Below are positions 28,710 to 35,985 of a stretch of DNA of 64,000 nt, in pieces; the first letter of the stretch is position 1, and every line of letters starts with the position of its first letter. The notes below the pieces were generated by a model, which saw nothing but the letters and a program-made list of their open reading frames with translations, was not told the origin of the DNA and made no database searches. Both the position numbers and the translations under genes were made by a program. This DNA comes from Taibaiella koreensis. GTDB lineage: Bacteria; Bacteroidota; Bacteroidia; Chitinophagales; Chitinophagaceae. Location: assembly GCF_003545715.1 (NCBI RefSeq), contig NZ_QVNU01000008.1:124001-188000 (forward strand), written 5' to 3'.

Positions 28710-29897
28710 ATGATTACCCAACCTCTCTATTTCCCTCAATATGGGAGAAAGTGTCCCTTAACTATAAGGGACACAAAGTTACCACCAGGCCAAAGCCACT
28801 TGATAAATTGCGATTGGCTTTCCTTCACGGCCCTGGCTCGCCGTAACTTTGTCGACACTCCTAAATTTCTGCTTACGCTTGAGCAAGCCGAACATGGTAC
28901 CCAGCGTTTTAATAAACTCTACCGTGTTCGTCACATTGAACAACTTGACGAGGTGTTTGCAGAGGTTCAAGCGGAACCACGTCCTAAATTTATCCCTCCT
29001 GGTACTGTCATTGTTAAGATCGCCAACAGATTTCTTTACTCTAAGGAGTTGAAGTACTATGTTGAGACGCTTCTAAATGAGTTGGACCTTACGTTTCGGT
29101 ACGTGAGCCGTCTTGATCTCGCTTTGGATTTTCAACGCTTTGCTATGCGGCCTGATATGGCACCACACGATTTTTTCGAAAAAATCGCTACGCGATCGTT
29201 TAAAATGAGGTCTCATAAGCAGGTAGGAAGCCCTTTCCGTGATGATCAAGATGTCGTTTCGCGTGGTCGTAAGATTCGCCAGCTTACTTTCGGCTCCCGC
29301 AGGTCGCCGGTGTACATCGTCATGTATAATAAAAGCATGGAAATGCGGCAGCGCAAATTTAAGCCATATATAAAGCAGGCTTGGGATATTGTCAATTTTG
29401 ACACGTCGCAGGATGTTTACCGGCTTGAATTTTCTATTAAGCTTAAGGAGGATTTTATCGACCATCAGACCGGCGAGGTTATCAATAAGACCGATCTCTC
29501 ATTGCTGGATGCTGACAATCTCCAGCGAGTTTTTCGTTCTTACTACCTGCGGCATTTCCGTGTAGTTGAGAATGATAATTCACGTCTCCAGCGGTGTACT
29601 CCTGTGCGGCTGTTCAATCTTGCTGAAAATGCATTTATTCAACAAGAATTAAGTGATAAAAAGGATTCGCACATACATACGAAATCCCAAATAAAGCGTA
29701 TTGTAAAGCGTCTTGGATCGATGAATGCTGAGGAAAAGGAAAGGATGTATGAGGGGTTGAATTACTTTTTATCTGAGATGGTTCATGTACATTATCTGCA
29801 TCTGTGGTTTTCGCGAAAGTATCCACAACACATACTACCCGATTACCGGCCTCCCGAGACTGTTCTTGGCCAACAGATTCTCCTATTTAAAAACTAA
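28710..29897 (+). CDS. Rep_trans-type replication initiation protein
   Basis: 395 residues from ATG 28710 (MITQPLYFPQYG); the frame is open from 28593 but the extra segment looks non-homologous. The core has CDWLSFTA near the start, YVSRLDLALDFQRF (the xRLDxAxD motif of pT181-type and phage replication initiators) and YIVMYNKSMEMRQR, followed by VYRLEFSIKLK. These are the marks of the Rep_trans/phage replication initiation factor family, which nicks a double-strand origin to start rolling-circle replication. A perfect hairpin inside the first 25 codons (28751-28774) is a candidate origin, as in pT181 where the origin is nested in rep. Confidence 0.8.
   Translation: MITQPLYFPQYGRKCPLTIRDTKLPPGQSHLINCDWLSFTALARRNFVDTPKFLLTLEQAEHGTQRFNKLYRVRHIEQLDEVFAEVQAEPRPKFIPPGTVIVKIANRFLYSKELKYYVETLLNELDLTFRYVSRLDLALDFQRFAMRPDMAPHDFFEKIATRSFKMRSHKQVGSPFRDDQDVVSRGRKIRQLTFGSRRSPVYIVMYNKSMEMRQRKFKPYIKQAWDIVNFDTSQDVYRLEFSIKLKEDFIDHQTGEVINKTDLSLLDADNLQRVFRSYYLRHFRVVENDNSRLQRCTPVRLFNLAENAFIQQELSDKKDSHIHTKSQIKRIVKRLGSMNAEEKERMYEGLNYFLSEMVHVHYLHLWFSRKYPQHILPDYRPPETVLGQQILLFKN
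28751..28774 (+). other. Perfect hairpin in rep, candidate double-strand origin
   Basis: GTGTCCCTTA, loop ACTA, TAAGGGACAC: a perfect 10-bp inverted repeat with a 4-base loop, located at codons 14-22 of rep. The nested position and symmetry suit a Rep nicking/binding hairpin. Function is inferred. Confidence 0.55.
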
Positions 29898-29905
29898 CCC
29901 CTCAA

Positions 29906-30091
29906 TTGCAGATAATGTACACTCCCACTACGATTTTACGGGCTAAGGATTATGCCCAAATATTAAAAGTGCATTATAACACGGCATGCACATACATTAA
30001 AAAAGATCGAAAGTCGTCCGGTATTCAGCGGATCACGGTCGCGCTGTTTTGTCAATTGAACGGCTTTACTGTAGACGAAATTAATCGCTAA
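29906..30091 (+). CDS. Small helix-turn-helix protein of the phage
   Basis: 61 residues (or 58 from the second Met, MYTPTTILRAKDYA). The sequence AKDYAQILKVHYNTACTYIKKDRK has the pattern of an AlpA/excisionase-like helix-turn-helix, ending with CQLNGFTVDEINR. It lies 8 bp after rep and just before an inverted repeat at 30118-30135, so it may regulate the structural operon. Assignment is by pattern only. Confidence 0.55.
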   Translation: MQIMYTPTTILRAKDYAQILKVHYNTACTYIKKDRKSSGIQRITVALFCQLNGFTVDEINR

Positions 30092-30117
30092 AGGTTTATC
30101 AAAAGTAACAAAAATTC

Positions 30118-30135
30118 ACAATTAATAACAATTGT
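30118..30135. promoter_or_regulatory. Candidate operator before the structural genes
   Basis: ACAATT-6-AATTGT inverted repeat in the 120-bp gap between the HTH gene and the capsid-like gene. AT-rich and short, so it may be chance. Confidence 0.3.
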
Positions 30136-30214
30136 TCACAAAAGTTAATAAGTGTGGGTTATGCGCTGTGCAATCTTTGTTCTCGCAATTATTTCTAACC
30201 TAAAAAAAGCAATT

Positions 30215-31006
30215 ATGTTTCTGAAAAGTTTTAACGCTGATGGAACACCCCAACGTGTCGAGGTTCAGACAAATACGAGTTGTTTGGTTCTTACCATAGA
30301 AACGACCCATCAAAAGCCAGAGAGCGGCTACCCTAGCGATTTGCAAGATCGTGACGTTCTGGCCGCCATTCTTTCGAGCCTTCCCGGTCTTGTCAGTGTT
30401 ACCCGCTATTCTAAAAGCGGTCAGACTAATATCGTTTCCAATGTTCCGATGTCTGCGCTTATGGAAATTTCAGCCTTCGGTAAGTCTTATGTTTATCATC
30501 GGCGTATTTCCGGGCCTACTGAGGCCAGTCTCAGGTATGCGAGTACTTTCGTTCTTACCCTGAGCAACGCCGGCGCTGTTCGCGCTGACAAAAGCGAGTT
30601 TGTTGTTTTTGAATACACCAACCCCGCCAGCAATGTAGTTACCAAGACTACTATTGATTCTATAGGGTCATACATGGCCTATAGCGAATGCATTCGTATT
30701 GATACCCTGAGCGCTCAGGAAAACCAAACGACTGCTTTCGATTGTGAGCGTAATTACATGCTCGTTTTGCCTGCTGCCACTGATAAGGTTAGGCTCGATT
30801 CTAAAGCTGGCGATAGCTTGGAGTTGAAGACTAATGACATTGCTAATATGCAGTTGGCCACATCTGATTTCATACATGATCTTGATGGCCGGATGTACCG
30901 TTCGGTGAACTGGAACGCTATCGATGTAAACCAAGCATATCGCGGTGAATTGCTGCTTACTTCGAAGTCCAGCTATTACCTTTTGTCTCAGGTTGCCTTT
31001 GTGTAG
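30215..31006 (+). CDS. Candidate major capsid protein
   Basis: 263 residues from ATG 30215 (MFLKSFNADGTPQRVEVQTN); an upstream start is possible. There is no signal peptide or membrane helix. The sequence is predicted almost all beta strand, with short loops and low charge. Size and composition suit a double-jelly-roll capsid protein such as those of small membrane-containing phages (PM2 P2 is about 270 residues). It is the largest non-replication gene of the element and heads the structural block. No sequence match was tested, so the capsid role is inference. Confidence 0.55.
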   Translation: MFLKSFNADGTPQRVEVQTNTSCLVLTIETTHQKPESGYPSDLQDRDVLAAILSSLPGLVSVTRYSKSGQTNIVSNVPMSALMEISAFGKSYVYHRRISGPTEASLRYASTFVLTLSNAGAVRADKSEFVVFEYTNPASNVVTKTTIDSIGSYMAYSECIRIDTLSAQENQTTAFDCERNYMLVLPAATDKVRLDSKAGDSLELKTNDIANMQLATSDFIHDLDGRMYRSVNWNAIDVNQAYRGELLLTSKSSYYLLSQVAFV

Positions 31007-31049
31007 TTCAACATGGTAGCGCCGTAACGCTACTTTTAAATTTCGTTTT

Positions 31050-31532
31050 ATGCCTCCACAACTCTTAACGGCTGTCAACAATATAAAGGGCGTTGCCGTC
31101 AAAAAGAATCCCATTGTAACTCCTGTACCTGTAATTAATATTCCGGTCTCCCCTGCCCCCTCTGTATCTGGTCTTTTTGATCCCAAACCGGGCGGTACCG
31201 TGGTTGGGAATGCCATCCGCGATGCTGTTTCTAGTCTTACAGGCGGTCATTTTGGTACCGGTACTATGAAGCTAAAGGAAGGGGAAACTAACGAGGAATA
31301 TTTAAACCGTATGGCTCAGGCAGCGGGTAGCGCTGCGGAAGCGTTTCAAAATTCATCTTCTAATTCTTCAAATTCTACCAACATGGCAGATTCTTTCAAA
31401 ACAGGTGTAACGGGTACCGCGGTATTGAATGCGGTTAAAACGTATGCTCCTATTGTGATTTTGGGCGGCGTTGCCGTCCTGGTCGCAAGGAAATTCATCT
31501 TTAACAAAGGCACTAAGCGCAGGGCCTACTAA
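31050..31532 (+). CDS. Phage protein with C-terminal membrane helix
   Basis: 160 residues. Proline- and glycine-rich first half, a Ser/Asn-rich linker (SSSNSSNSTN), then one helix (APIVILGGVAVLVARKFIF) and a basic tail (NKGTKRRAY). The layout suggests a virion membrane protein with its tail facing DNA or capsid. Unknown family. Confidence 0.6.
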   Translation: MPPQLLTAVNNIKGVAVKKNPIVTPVPVINIPVSPAPSVSGLFDPKPGGTVVGNAIRDAVSSLTGGHFGTGTMKLKEGETNEEYLNRMAQAAGSAAEAFQNSSSNSSNSTNMADSFKTGVTGTAVLNAVKTYAPIVILGGVAVLVARKFIFNKGTKRRAY

Positions 31533-31543
31533 AATCACTTTCT

Positions 31544-31969
31544 ATGTACCAGAATAATAATAATTGGGGTCGTGGTTTTGGGTACGGTCGGTGGCGTCAG
31601 TCGTCAGGCGGTGGCTATAACCAGCAGTATGAGCAACGTCAACAGAAAAAGCGTAGTGGCGCGAAATTCGGGTATTCAAAGGGAGACAACACCCGTCCGT
31701 ATGTTCGTGGCTGGCGTGCTACTCGTCGTTATGGTCTCATAACCTATATCTGTGGTCCTAATAAGGGTACCCATGTCACTACTTCGGGCAGCGGCCGGGA
31801 TTGGGAAAATTGGACATGCAAAATCACCTTTGGTGATGGCAATTCACGCCTATGTTCTTGCCTGTATGATCGAACCTCTCAAAAGGTTGTGATTAGTGAG
31901 TTGGGCATCGTTATTAACCCCAAAGCTGCTAACGGTGGCTACTGCGGCCGTTTCGGTAAAAAACGCTAA
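31544..31969 (+). CDS. Phage protein with Gly/Asn/Arg-rich N-terminus and Cys-containing C-terminal domain
   Basis: 141 residues. The first 55 residues are low-complexity and positively charged (MYQNNNNWGRGFGYGRWRQS). The rest is a compact domain with five cysteines (TYICGPNKG, ENWTCKITFGDG, LCSCLYDRTS, GGYCGRF) and a basic end (GKKR). Possibly an ssDNA-binding or virion protein; no family recognised. Confidence 0.6.
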   Translation: MYQNNNNWGRGFGYGRWRQSSGGGYNQQYEQRQQKKRSGAKFGYSKGDNTRPYVRGWRATRRYGLITYICGPNKGTHVTTSGSGRDWENWTCKITFGDGNSRLCSCLYDRTSQKVVISELGIVINPKAANGGYCGRFGKKR

Positions 31970-31974
31970 ACACT

Positions 31975-32154
31975 ATGGCTACTTTTTCACCTTCACTTGT
32001 CGGTGGTATCGGCAAGCTGTCAAAAATACTCCTTTACGCTGTCGTTGCCTTAGAGCTTATCGAGCTGGCAAAAGAAAGGCACGAGCAAATAGTAAACGGA
32101 GATTTCAAACCTGTAAACGTTTCGGAAGGCAATGGCGAAGATCAATCTCTCTGA
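31975..32154 (+). CDS. Very small phage membrane protein
   Basis: 59 residues, ATG at 31975, TGA at 32152-32154. Sequence starts MATFSPSLVGGIGKLSKILL; a hydrophobic stretch (ILLYAVVALELIELA) is followed by a charged tail. It begins 5 bp after the previous stop and overlaps the next gene by 23 bp, fitting the dense phage operon. Confidence 0.55.
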   Translation: MATFSPSLVGGIGKLSKILLYAVVALELIELAKERHEQIVNGDFKPVNVSEGNGEDQSL

Positions 32155-32419
32155 TACGGCGACGTATGTTTCAGGTTTGGGTAGTGGTTTTGCCGGTATC
32201 ACATCGATACCGGCACTAACCAGCCCTATGCACCAGGATAGCCTTTTGGCTGCTATTGTTGGTCTCGCTACTATGATTCTGCAATTTCTTATCATTAGGT
32301 GGAACCGTGATAACGATCGGAAGCGTAAAGGCGACACATCCGATCTCCTGGATTTGCAGCGTCAAATTAACGATCTTAAACGCTCGTCAAATGATAACAC
32401 TAATCAGCCAGGTCAATAA
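32132..32419 (+). CDS. Phage single-pass membrane protein, holin or spanin candidate
   Basis: 95 residues. A Gly-rich N-terminal part, one strong helix (DSLLAAIVGLATMILQFLIIRW), then a charged C-terminal tail predicted coiled (DLLDLQRQINDLKRSSND). It directly precedes the lytic transglycosylase gene, the usual place for a holin, but a virion membrane role is equally possible. Confidence 0.6.
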   Translation: MAKINLSDTATYVSGLGSGFAGITSIPALTSPMHQDSLLAAIVGLATMILQFLIIRWNRDNDRKRKGDTSDLLDLQRQINDLKRSSNDNTNQPGQ

Positions 32420-32456
32420 TCTTTTTTACGGTCTGCTTTCAAAAATCGGTATCAAT

Positions 32457-32909
32457 ATGTTTCCTACTATCAATGCTCCCACTAATGTGAAGGCATTTCT
32501 CATGACTATTCGGCATTGCGAAGGTACAGCTGGCCCTAATGGTTATCGTATGCATTTTGGTGGCTCTTTGTTTTCTTCCTTTGCTGATCATCCCAGGAAA
32601 GTTATTACTAAATCTGGTTACAGTTCTTCCGCAGCGGGTGCCTATCAAATTCTCACTAGGACATGGGACGTTGTGAAAAAGCAGATTGCTTTACCGGACT
32701 TTTCTCCCGAATCCCAGGATAAGGCAGCAGTTCAACTTATAAAGAATCGTGGCGCTTATGATGCTATACTTTCTGGCGATTTGCGGCTAGCCCTTGATCG
32801 TTGTAATGATGAATGGGCTTCACTTCCTGGCTCTACATATGGTCAGCCTACCCGCTCTTATGATCAGTGTAAGGCATGGTTTAAACAGTATGGCGGCGTT
32901 ATTTCTTAA
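32457..32909 (+). CDS. Lambda endolysin (R)-type lytic transglycosylase
   Basis: 150 residues from ATG 32457; the open frame extends upstream over the previous gene. The order of motifs matches phage lambda R: AFLMTIRHCEGT (catalytic Glu near residue 22), FGGSLFSSFADHPRK, SAAGAYQILTRTWD, LPDFSPESQDKAAVQLI and DRCNDEWASLPGSTYGQ. These enzymes cut MurNAc-GlcNAc bonds forming 1,6-anhydro ends. It can serve in entry as a virion lysin or in lysis. There is no signal peptide, so export or virion placement would be needed. Confidence 0.88.
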   Translation: MFPTINAPTNVKAFLMTIRHCEGTAGPNGYRMHFGGSLFSSFADHPRKVITKSGYSSSAAGAYQILTRTWDVVKKQIALPDFSPESQDKAAVQLIKNRGAYDAILSGDLRLALDRCNDEWASLPGSTYGQPTRSYDQCKAWFKQYGGVIS

Positions 32910-32920
32910 AACACAATTTT

Positions 32921-33367
32921 ATGACAAAGAAAGACAAAGACAATTATTTAAAGTGGGGTGTTATCGGGGTCGGCGTATACCTCGGCTTTAAGCTTATAAA
33001 GCCCCTTGCAGCTGCTACTGGTAGCGTTGGCAATGTAATAGCTACCCAATCGGAGAACGCTGTTATTAAGCAATCTACGGGCCTTTCAACTGATGAGGTA
33101 ACCCTTTGCCGCGATGTTGCTACGCAGACCTACTCAGCTATGAATGTGACGGGCTTTTGGCAATTCAGTTGGTTTGGTGGATCAACAGAAGATGAAGACA
33201 CCGTTATCACTCAGCTTAACCGTTTGCAGACCGCAACACAGGCGGAAGTTGCTAGTGATTTTTACAAGACAGTTTCTGGCTCTGGTCTCGCTTCTGATGT
33301 AAACAAATACCTTTCCGGTAGTGACCGGAATAGGATTAAGTCTCTTATTCTTTCAAACCTTCGGTAA
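32921..33367 (+). CDS. Phage protein with N-terminal membrane segment
   Basis: 148 residues. A charged start (MTKKDKDNYLK) precedes a helix (WGVIGVGVYLGFKLIKPLAA). The C-terminal part (VASDFYKTVSGSGLASDVNKYLSGSDRNRIKSLI) resembles one annexin-like helical repeat. Its stop and the next start overlap by one base (TAATG). Function unknown; virion membrane protein likely. Confidence 0.6.
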   Translation: MTKKDKDNYLKWGVIGVGVYLGFKLIKPLAAATGSVGNVIATQSENAVIKQSTGLSTDEVTLCRDVATQTYSAMNVTGFWQFSWFGGSTEDEDTVITQLNRLQTATQAEVASDFYKTVSGSGLASDVNKYLSGSDRNRIKSLILSNLR

Positions 33368-33750
33368 TGGCATGTAATCCAAAATATCGCGTTGTTGGTT
33401 ATCCGGTTGTCTACCCTGGTGCCGGGGAAGGTCAAGCGCCACCTCCCCTGCCTTCTATACAACTTCGGAGACCGTCTATCTACCTTTCTTGTACTCCTAT
33501 GGTGGCCTTTGAACTTAATGGGTTATGGTACCGGCCGGGTGATATAGTTCAGGTTTCACCCTTTAAGGGTAGTGAGCGTTTATCGCCACCAAGTTTTGTT
33601 TCAATGATGCTTCAATTTGATTCCTCTTCAGTTGATTTTTCGGGGTTTCATATTACTGGCGATGTAGACATTTCGCCAATGCCGTATAATCCTGGTGATC
33701 ATAGTTACCCAGGGGTACATCTTGAAGTATTTTTTCTTGAACTCATCTAA
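33367..33750 (+). CDS. Phage beta-rich protein, spike or minor capsid candidate
   Basis: 127 residues without membrane helix. Proline-rich segment (GEGQAPPPLPSIQLRRPS) then a predicted beta domain (DSSSVDFSGFHITGDVDISP) with a hydrophobic end (HLEVFFLELI). Coupled to the previous gene by TAATG. Unknown family; virion role inferred from position. Confidence 0.55.
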   Translation: MACNPKYRVVGYPVVYPGAGEGQAPPPLPSIQLRRPSIYLSCTPMVAFELNGLWYRPGDIVQVSPFKGSERLSPPSFVSMMLQFDSSSVDFSGFHITGDVDISPMPYNPGDHSYPGVHLEVFFLELI

Positions 33751-33761
33751 TACAAAAATAT

Positions 33762-34322
33762 ATGGCTTTATCATGGATTGCCCCGGTTGCAGAGGGCATT
33801 GTAAAAATTATCGGCGGCATTTTCAGCAATAAAAGTAAGTCAGACGCGGCAAAGGTTGCACAAGATTCCGCTGCGCGAGCACAACAGGCTTATGTTGTGC
33901 AGCAATATGGTGAAACCTTTCAGTCTATGTTGAAAGATACTAATCAGCGTTATCTTGAGTTGGGCCGAAAGCTTAAAGCTACCGTTTTGGGTGGCCCTCC
34001 GCTTACTGATGCCGAAATGGCGGAGTATGAAAGGTTGAAGGCGGCGGAGGCTATACGGAAAGCGCCGTTTAATGATAAATTGAACAAGATTGCAGCTACC
34101 GCTGGTCAGGCAAATGCTATTACTTCACCAGACGGGGGTTTTATGTCGGGAATTGGAAGCAGTGACAATCCTATTTCTTTAGGCAATACGGACATTGTAG
34201 CCACTAGTCCAAAAACTGCCGGCATGTCGCCCTGGCTTATCCTGGCATTGGCTGGTGGTGGTGTTTATATGCTTGCGAGTTCTGGTAGTAAAAACAAAAG
34301 GCGTTCAAAAAGGCGTAGGTAA
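33762..34322 (+). CDS. Phage protein with C-terminal membrane helix and basic tail
   Basis: 186 residues. Amphipathic N-terminus (WIAPVAEGIVKIIGGIF), Ala/Gln-rich helical region (residues 25-110), Gly/Ser linker, then helix MSPWLILALAGGGVYMLAS and tail KNKRRSKRRR. A lumen-facing or DNA-contacting virion membrane protein is plausible. Stop overlaps the next ATG by one base. Confidence 0.6.
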   Translation: MALSWIAPVAEGIVKIIGGIFSNKSKSDAAKVAQDSAARAQQAYVVQQYGETFQSMLKDTNQRYLELGRKLKATVLGGPPLTDAEMAEYERLKAAEAIRKAPFNDKLNKIAATAGQANAITSPDGGFMSGIGSSDNPISLGNTDIVATSPKTAGMSPWLILALAGGGVYMLASSGSKNKRRSKRRR

Positions 34323-34543
34323 TGGAGTTTAAGAATAAGAATGATTTCACTATCGTCATTTGGGCCGGATCGAATCGGCTTGGTATGATGGTTTACGTGC
34401 ATAGTCTTTATGCTTGTTCTCAATGGCTTTCCCGGTCGTCTATGTATTCAAATTGGACATATTTTAATGTTTATGCTCGGCGTTCCGGGCGTTATCTCGG
34501 TAGATGTTATCGCAATGCTTTTATTCCTCCTCGGCTTTCTTAA
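34322..34543 (+). CDS. Doubtful small phage ORF
   Basis: 73 residues, coupled by TAATG to the previous gene and ending 3 bp before the terminator. Composition is odd (many Trp, Tyr, Arg and Ser). An overlapping frame from 34410 encodes a hydrophobic stretch (MLGVPGVISVDVIAMLLFLL) but has no stop before the terminator, so the frame given is preferred, with little certainty. Confidence 0.35.
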   Translation: MEFKNKNDFTIVIWAGSNRLGMMVYVHSLYACSQWLSRSSMYSNWTYFNVYARRSGRYLGRCYRNAFIPPRLS

Positions 34544-34546
34544 ATT

Positions 34547-34576
34547 AAGGCCCGCCCGCTTTGGGCGGGCCTTTTC
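34547..34576 (+). terminator. Strong terminator of the phage structural operon
   Basis: Perfect 11-bp stem AAGGCCCGCCC / GGGCGGGCCTT with a 5-base loop and a T run. Confidence 0.92.
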
Positions 34577-34640
34577 GGATAATTTTTTTTTTATCTTTTT
34601 AATTATTATCATTGCATTACCAAACACAAACTTTAACACA

Positions 34641-34985
34641 ATGAAAAGGATATTTTTCCTATTACTTTGCTTTTCTCCCCTACTCTCTTACTCCCAAAAA
34701 CAAGATTGTAAACCAGGCAAAGGCGATGCGGTAGTTGATCAGATACAAGGTATTTATATTTTTAGGGGTGTTACTCCTAAGCATGAATACAAGTTTTTAG
34801 GACAGGTTAAAGCCGGTAGTGGCTTTATGAAAGTTGTCATGGAAGACAGCGATTCAGATGATAAGGTTATTCAAAAGCTTATAACCAGGGCAAGGAAGTC
34901 CTTTCCTGATACTGACGGTATAATTATTTATCTTAGTAAGGATTCAAAAGATATGGCCGACTGCGTAAAATTCACTGAAGATTAA
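34641..34985 (+). CDS. Small secreted protein carried at the end of the prophage
   Basis: 114 residues with a signal peptide (MKRIFFLLLCFSPLLSYSQK). The mature part of about 95 residues (IYIFRGVTPKHEYKFLGQVK ... DGIIIYLSKDSKDMADCVKF) looks like a small alpha/beta domain with two cysteines. It lies after the phage terminator and ends 12 bp before attR, so it is inside the element but outside the structural operon, the usual place for lysogenic-conversion cargo. Family not named. Confidence 0.65.
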   Translation: MKRIFFLLLCFSPLLSYSQKQDCKPGKGDAVVDQIQGIYIFRGVTPKHEYKFLGQVKAGSGFMKVVMEDSDSDDKVIQKLITRARKSFPDTDGIIIYLSKDSKDMADCVKFTED

Positions 34986-34996
34986 ATTAACCTTTA

Positions 34997-35024
34997 TTTA
35001 ACACTAATATAAATTATAGGACAA
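34997..35024 (-). other. attR: dif-like XerC/XerD site
   Basis: On the minus strand: left arm TTGTCCTATAA, centre TTTATA, right arm TTAGTGTTAAA. Identical to attL in the centre and in the inner left arm; the right arms differ, as expected when one comes from the phage and the other from the chromosome. It continues without a gap into a palindrome shared with the cassette sites at 37.8 kb. Confidence 0.8.
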
Positions 35025-35078
35025 AACGAAGTGTGCGCAAATACAAATGATTGATTGTCAATATGTCGTTTTTCCTAT
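35014..35078. repeat. Cassette-type palindrome at the prophage/cassette junction
   Basis: ATTATAGGACAAAACG at the left pairs with CGTTTTTCCTAT at 35067-35078. The interval contains AAATGATTGATTGTCAA, matching AAACGATTGGCTGTCAA in the same place in the 37.8 kb palindrome. Confidence 0.6.
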
Positions 35079-35981
35079 GGTGAGTATGATCCCTTTATGA
35101 AAGAGATTATTGACAAAGGACTTGTAGAGGCAATAAACCCCGTACATGTTCTTAATAATCCTTGGGAAGTATCACATCAATTTATCGAATACCTAAACAG
35201 TAAGGAATTTAAACTGAAGAAAAGAAGAGCTTTTTTTCGAAACGGCAGATCTGGGAGAATACATCAAGACAAGTCTGAAATAAGGGGGCCAAGAATTCAT
35301 GTTGATAAATTTGATGGAGAGATATTTTATCAATTAGAGCAAATGGGACTTGCTATTCGGCAAGATGATCAATGGTTTTTAGTAGAGCAACAAACCGCCA
35401 ACGATCTTATGACTTTTCTTGCATCAGTAATAGGAGGAAAACTCAATTATCAGCCTACAACTGATCAGGAAAGAAAAAGGTTCAGGTTTAAGGAAACAAA
35501 AAAAGATTTTCACGAGTATAAAATGCTCAACAAAAAAAGAGAGTTGGTTTTAAATGAGCTTATCCCCTTTCCCGAAGAAATAGACCTTACCAAACTTAGA
35601 AAATTTAAAGATAAACATGCCGACTTGCTTAAGGCTTTTAAGAACAAGATTGAATTAATTGTATTGAACTCCAGCATCGAGGAAAATACTCCTCTGTTTA
35701 TAGAGACAATAAACGAGCTTAAGCTAAGAAAAGAAGAATTATCGGCGAAAATGAATGAAAAAAAGCTTGGTAAGATTTTCTTTGGCACTGCCTGCGGAAT
35801 TGTAGGGGCTTCAGTTGGATTGGCAACCGCTGGCACTTTAGGTGGGGCTGCTTTGGCACTTCCTGGCTTTGCTAACGCAATACATTCGGCCCTACAGATT
35901 GAAAAACCAGAAAGCACTTTTGATCAATCGGGCATGAAATATTTAGCGCTGGTTGACAAAAGGCTAACTAGAACTAACTAA
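35055..35981 (+). CDS. DUF6236-like protein with GxxxG-rich C-terminal segment, apparently 5'-truncated
   Basis: 308 residues if it starts at TTG 35055; the first in-frame ATG is at 35097. Helical, with a charged middle (FKDKHADLLKAFKNKIELI) and a hydrophobic glycine-rich stretch near residue 240 (GIVGASVGLATAGTLGG) that may insert in membranes. It looks like the C-terminal two thirds of DUF6236-type proteins, whose N-termini are longer. The 5' end falls inside the recombination palindrome, so recombination may have removed its start. Five bases before the next gene; probably one operon with the nuclease at 36683. Function unknown. Confidence 0.6.
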   Translation: MSICRFSYGEYDPFMKEIIDKGLVEAINPVHVLNNPWEVSHQFIEYLNSKEFKLKKRRAFFRNGRSGRIHQDKSEIRGPRIHVDKFDGEIFYQLEQMGLAIRQDDQWFLVEQQTANDLMTFLASVIGGKLNYQPTTDQERKRFRFKETKKDFHEYKMLNKKRELVLNELIPFPEEIDLTKLRKFKDKHADLLKAFKNKIELIVLNSSIEENTPLFIETINELKLRKEELSAKMNEKKLGKIFFGTACGIVGASVGLATAGTLGGAALALPGFANAIHSALQIEKPESTFDQSGMKYLALVDKRLTRTN

Positions 35982-35985
35982 TGCT

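Larger units (their letters stand above)
28124..35024 (+). mobile_element. Small ssDNA-phage-like prophage integrated at a dif-like site
   Basis: A 6873-bp unit (site centre to site centre) in which about 14 short, tightly packed plus-strand genes lie between two dif-like 28-mers. Content in order: two small basic proteins, Rep_trans initiator, HTH protein, capsid-sized protein, five small proteins with single membrane helices or basic tails, lambda-R-type lysozyme, more virion-like proteins, a strong terminator, and one secreted cargo protein. Codons favour T endings, unlike the flanking genes. No Walker A (Zot-type) protein excludes a standard inovirus, and the capsid-sized gene is too short for a microvirus. 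The plan resembles Finnlakeviridae (FLiP), but homology was not tested. Confidence 0.75.

Noticed and set aside
34410-34985. A 191-codon frame joining a hydrophobic stretch to the small secreted protein
   Set aside because: It reads straight through a perfect terminator hairpin; the downstream part has its own signal peptide starting at 34641.
28124-35024. Inovirus or microvirus prophage
   Set aside because: No Zot/Walker A protein and no pIII-like gene for an inovirus; no capsid gene of about 500 codons for a microvirus.
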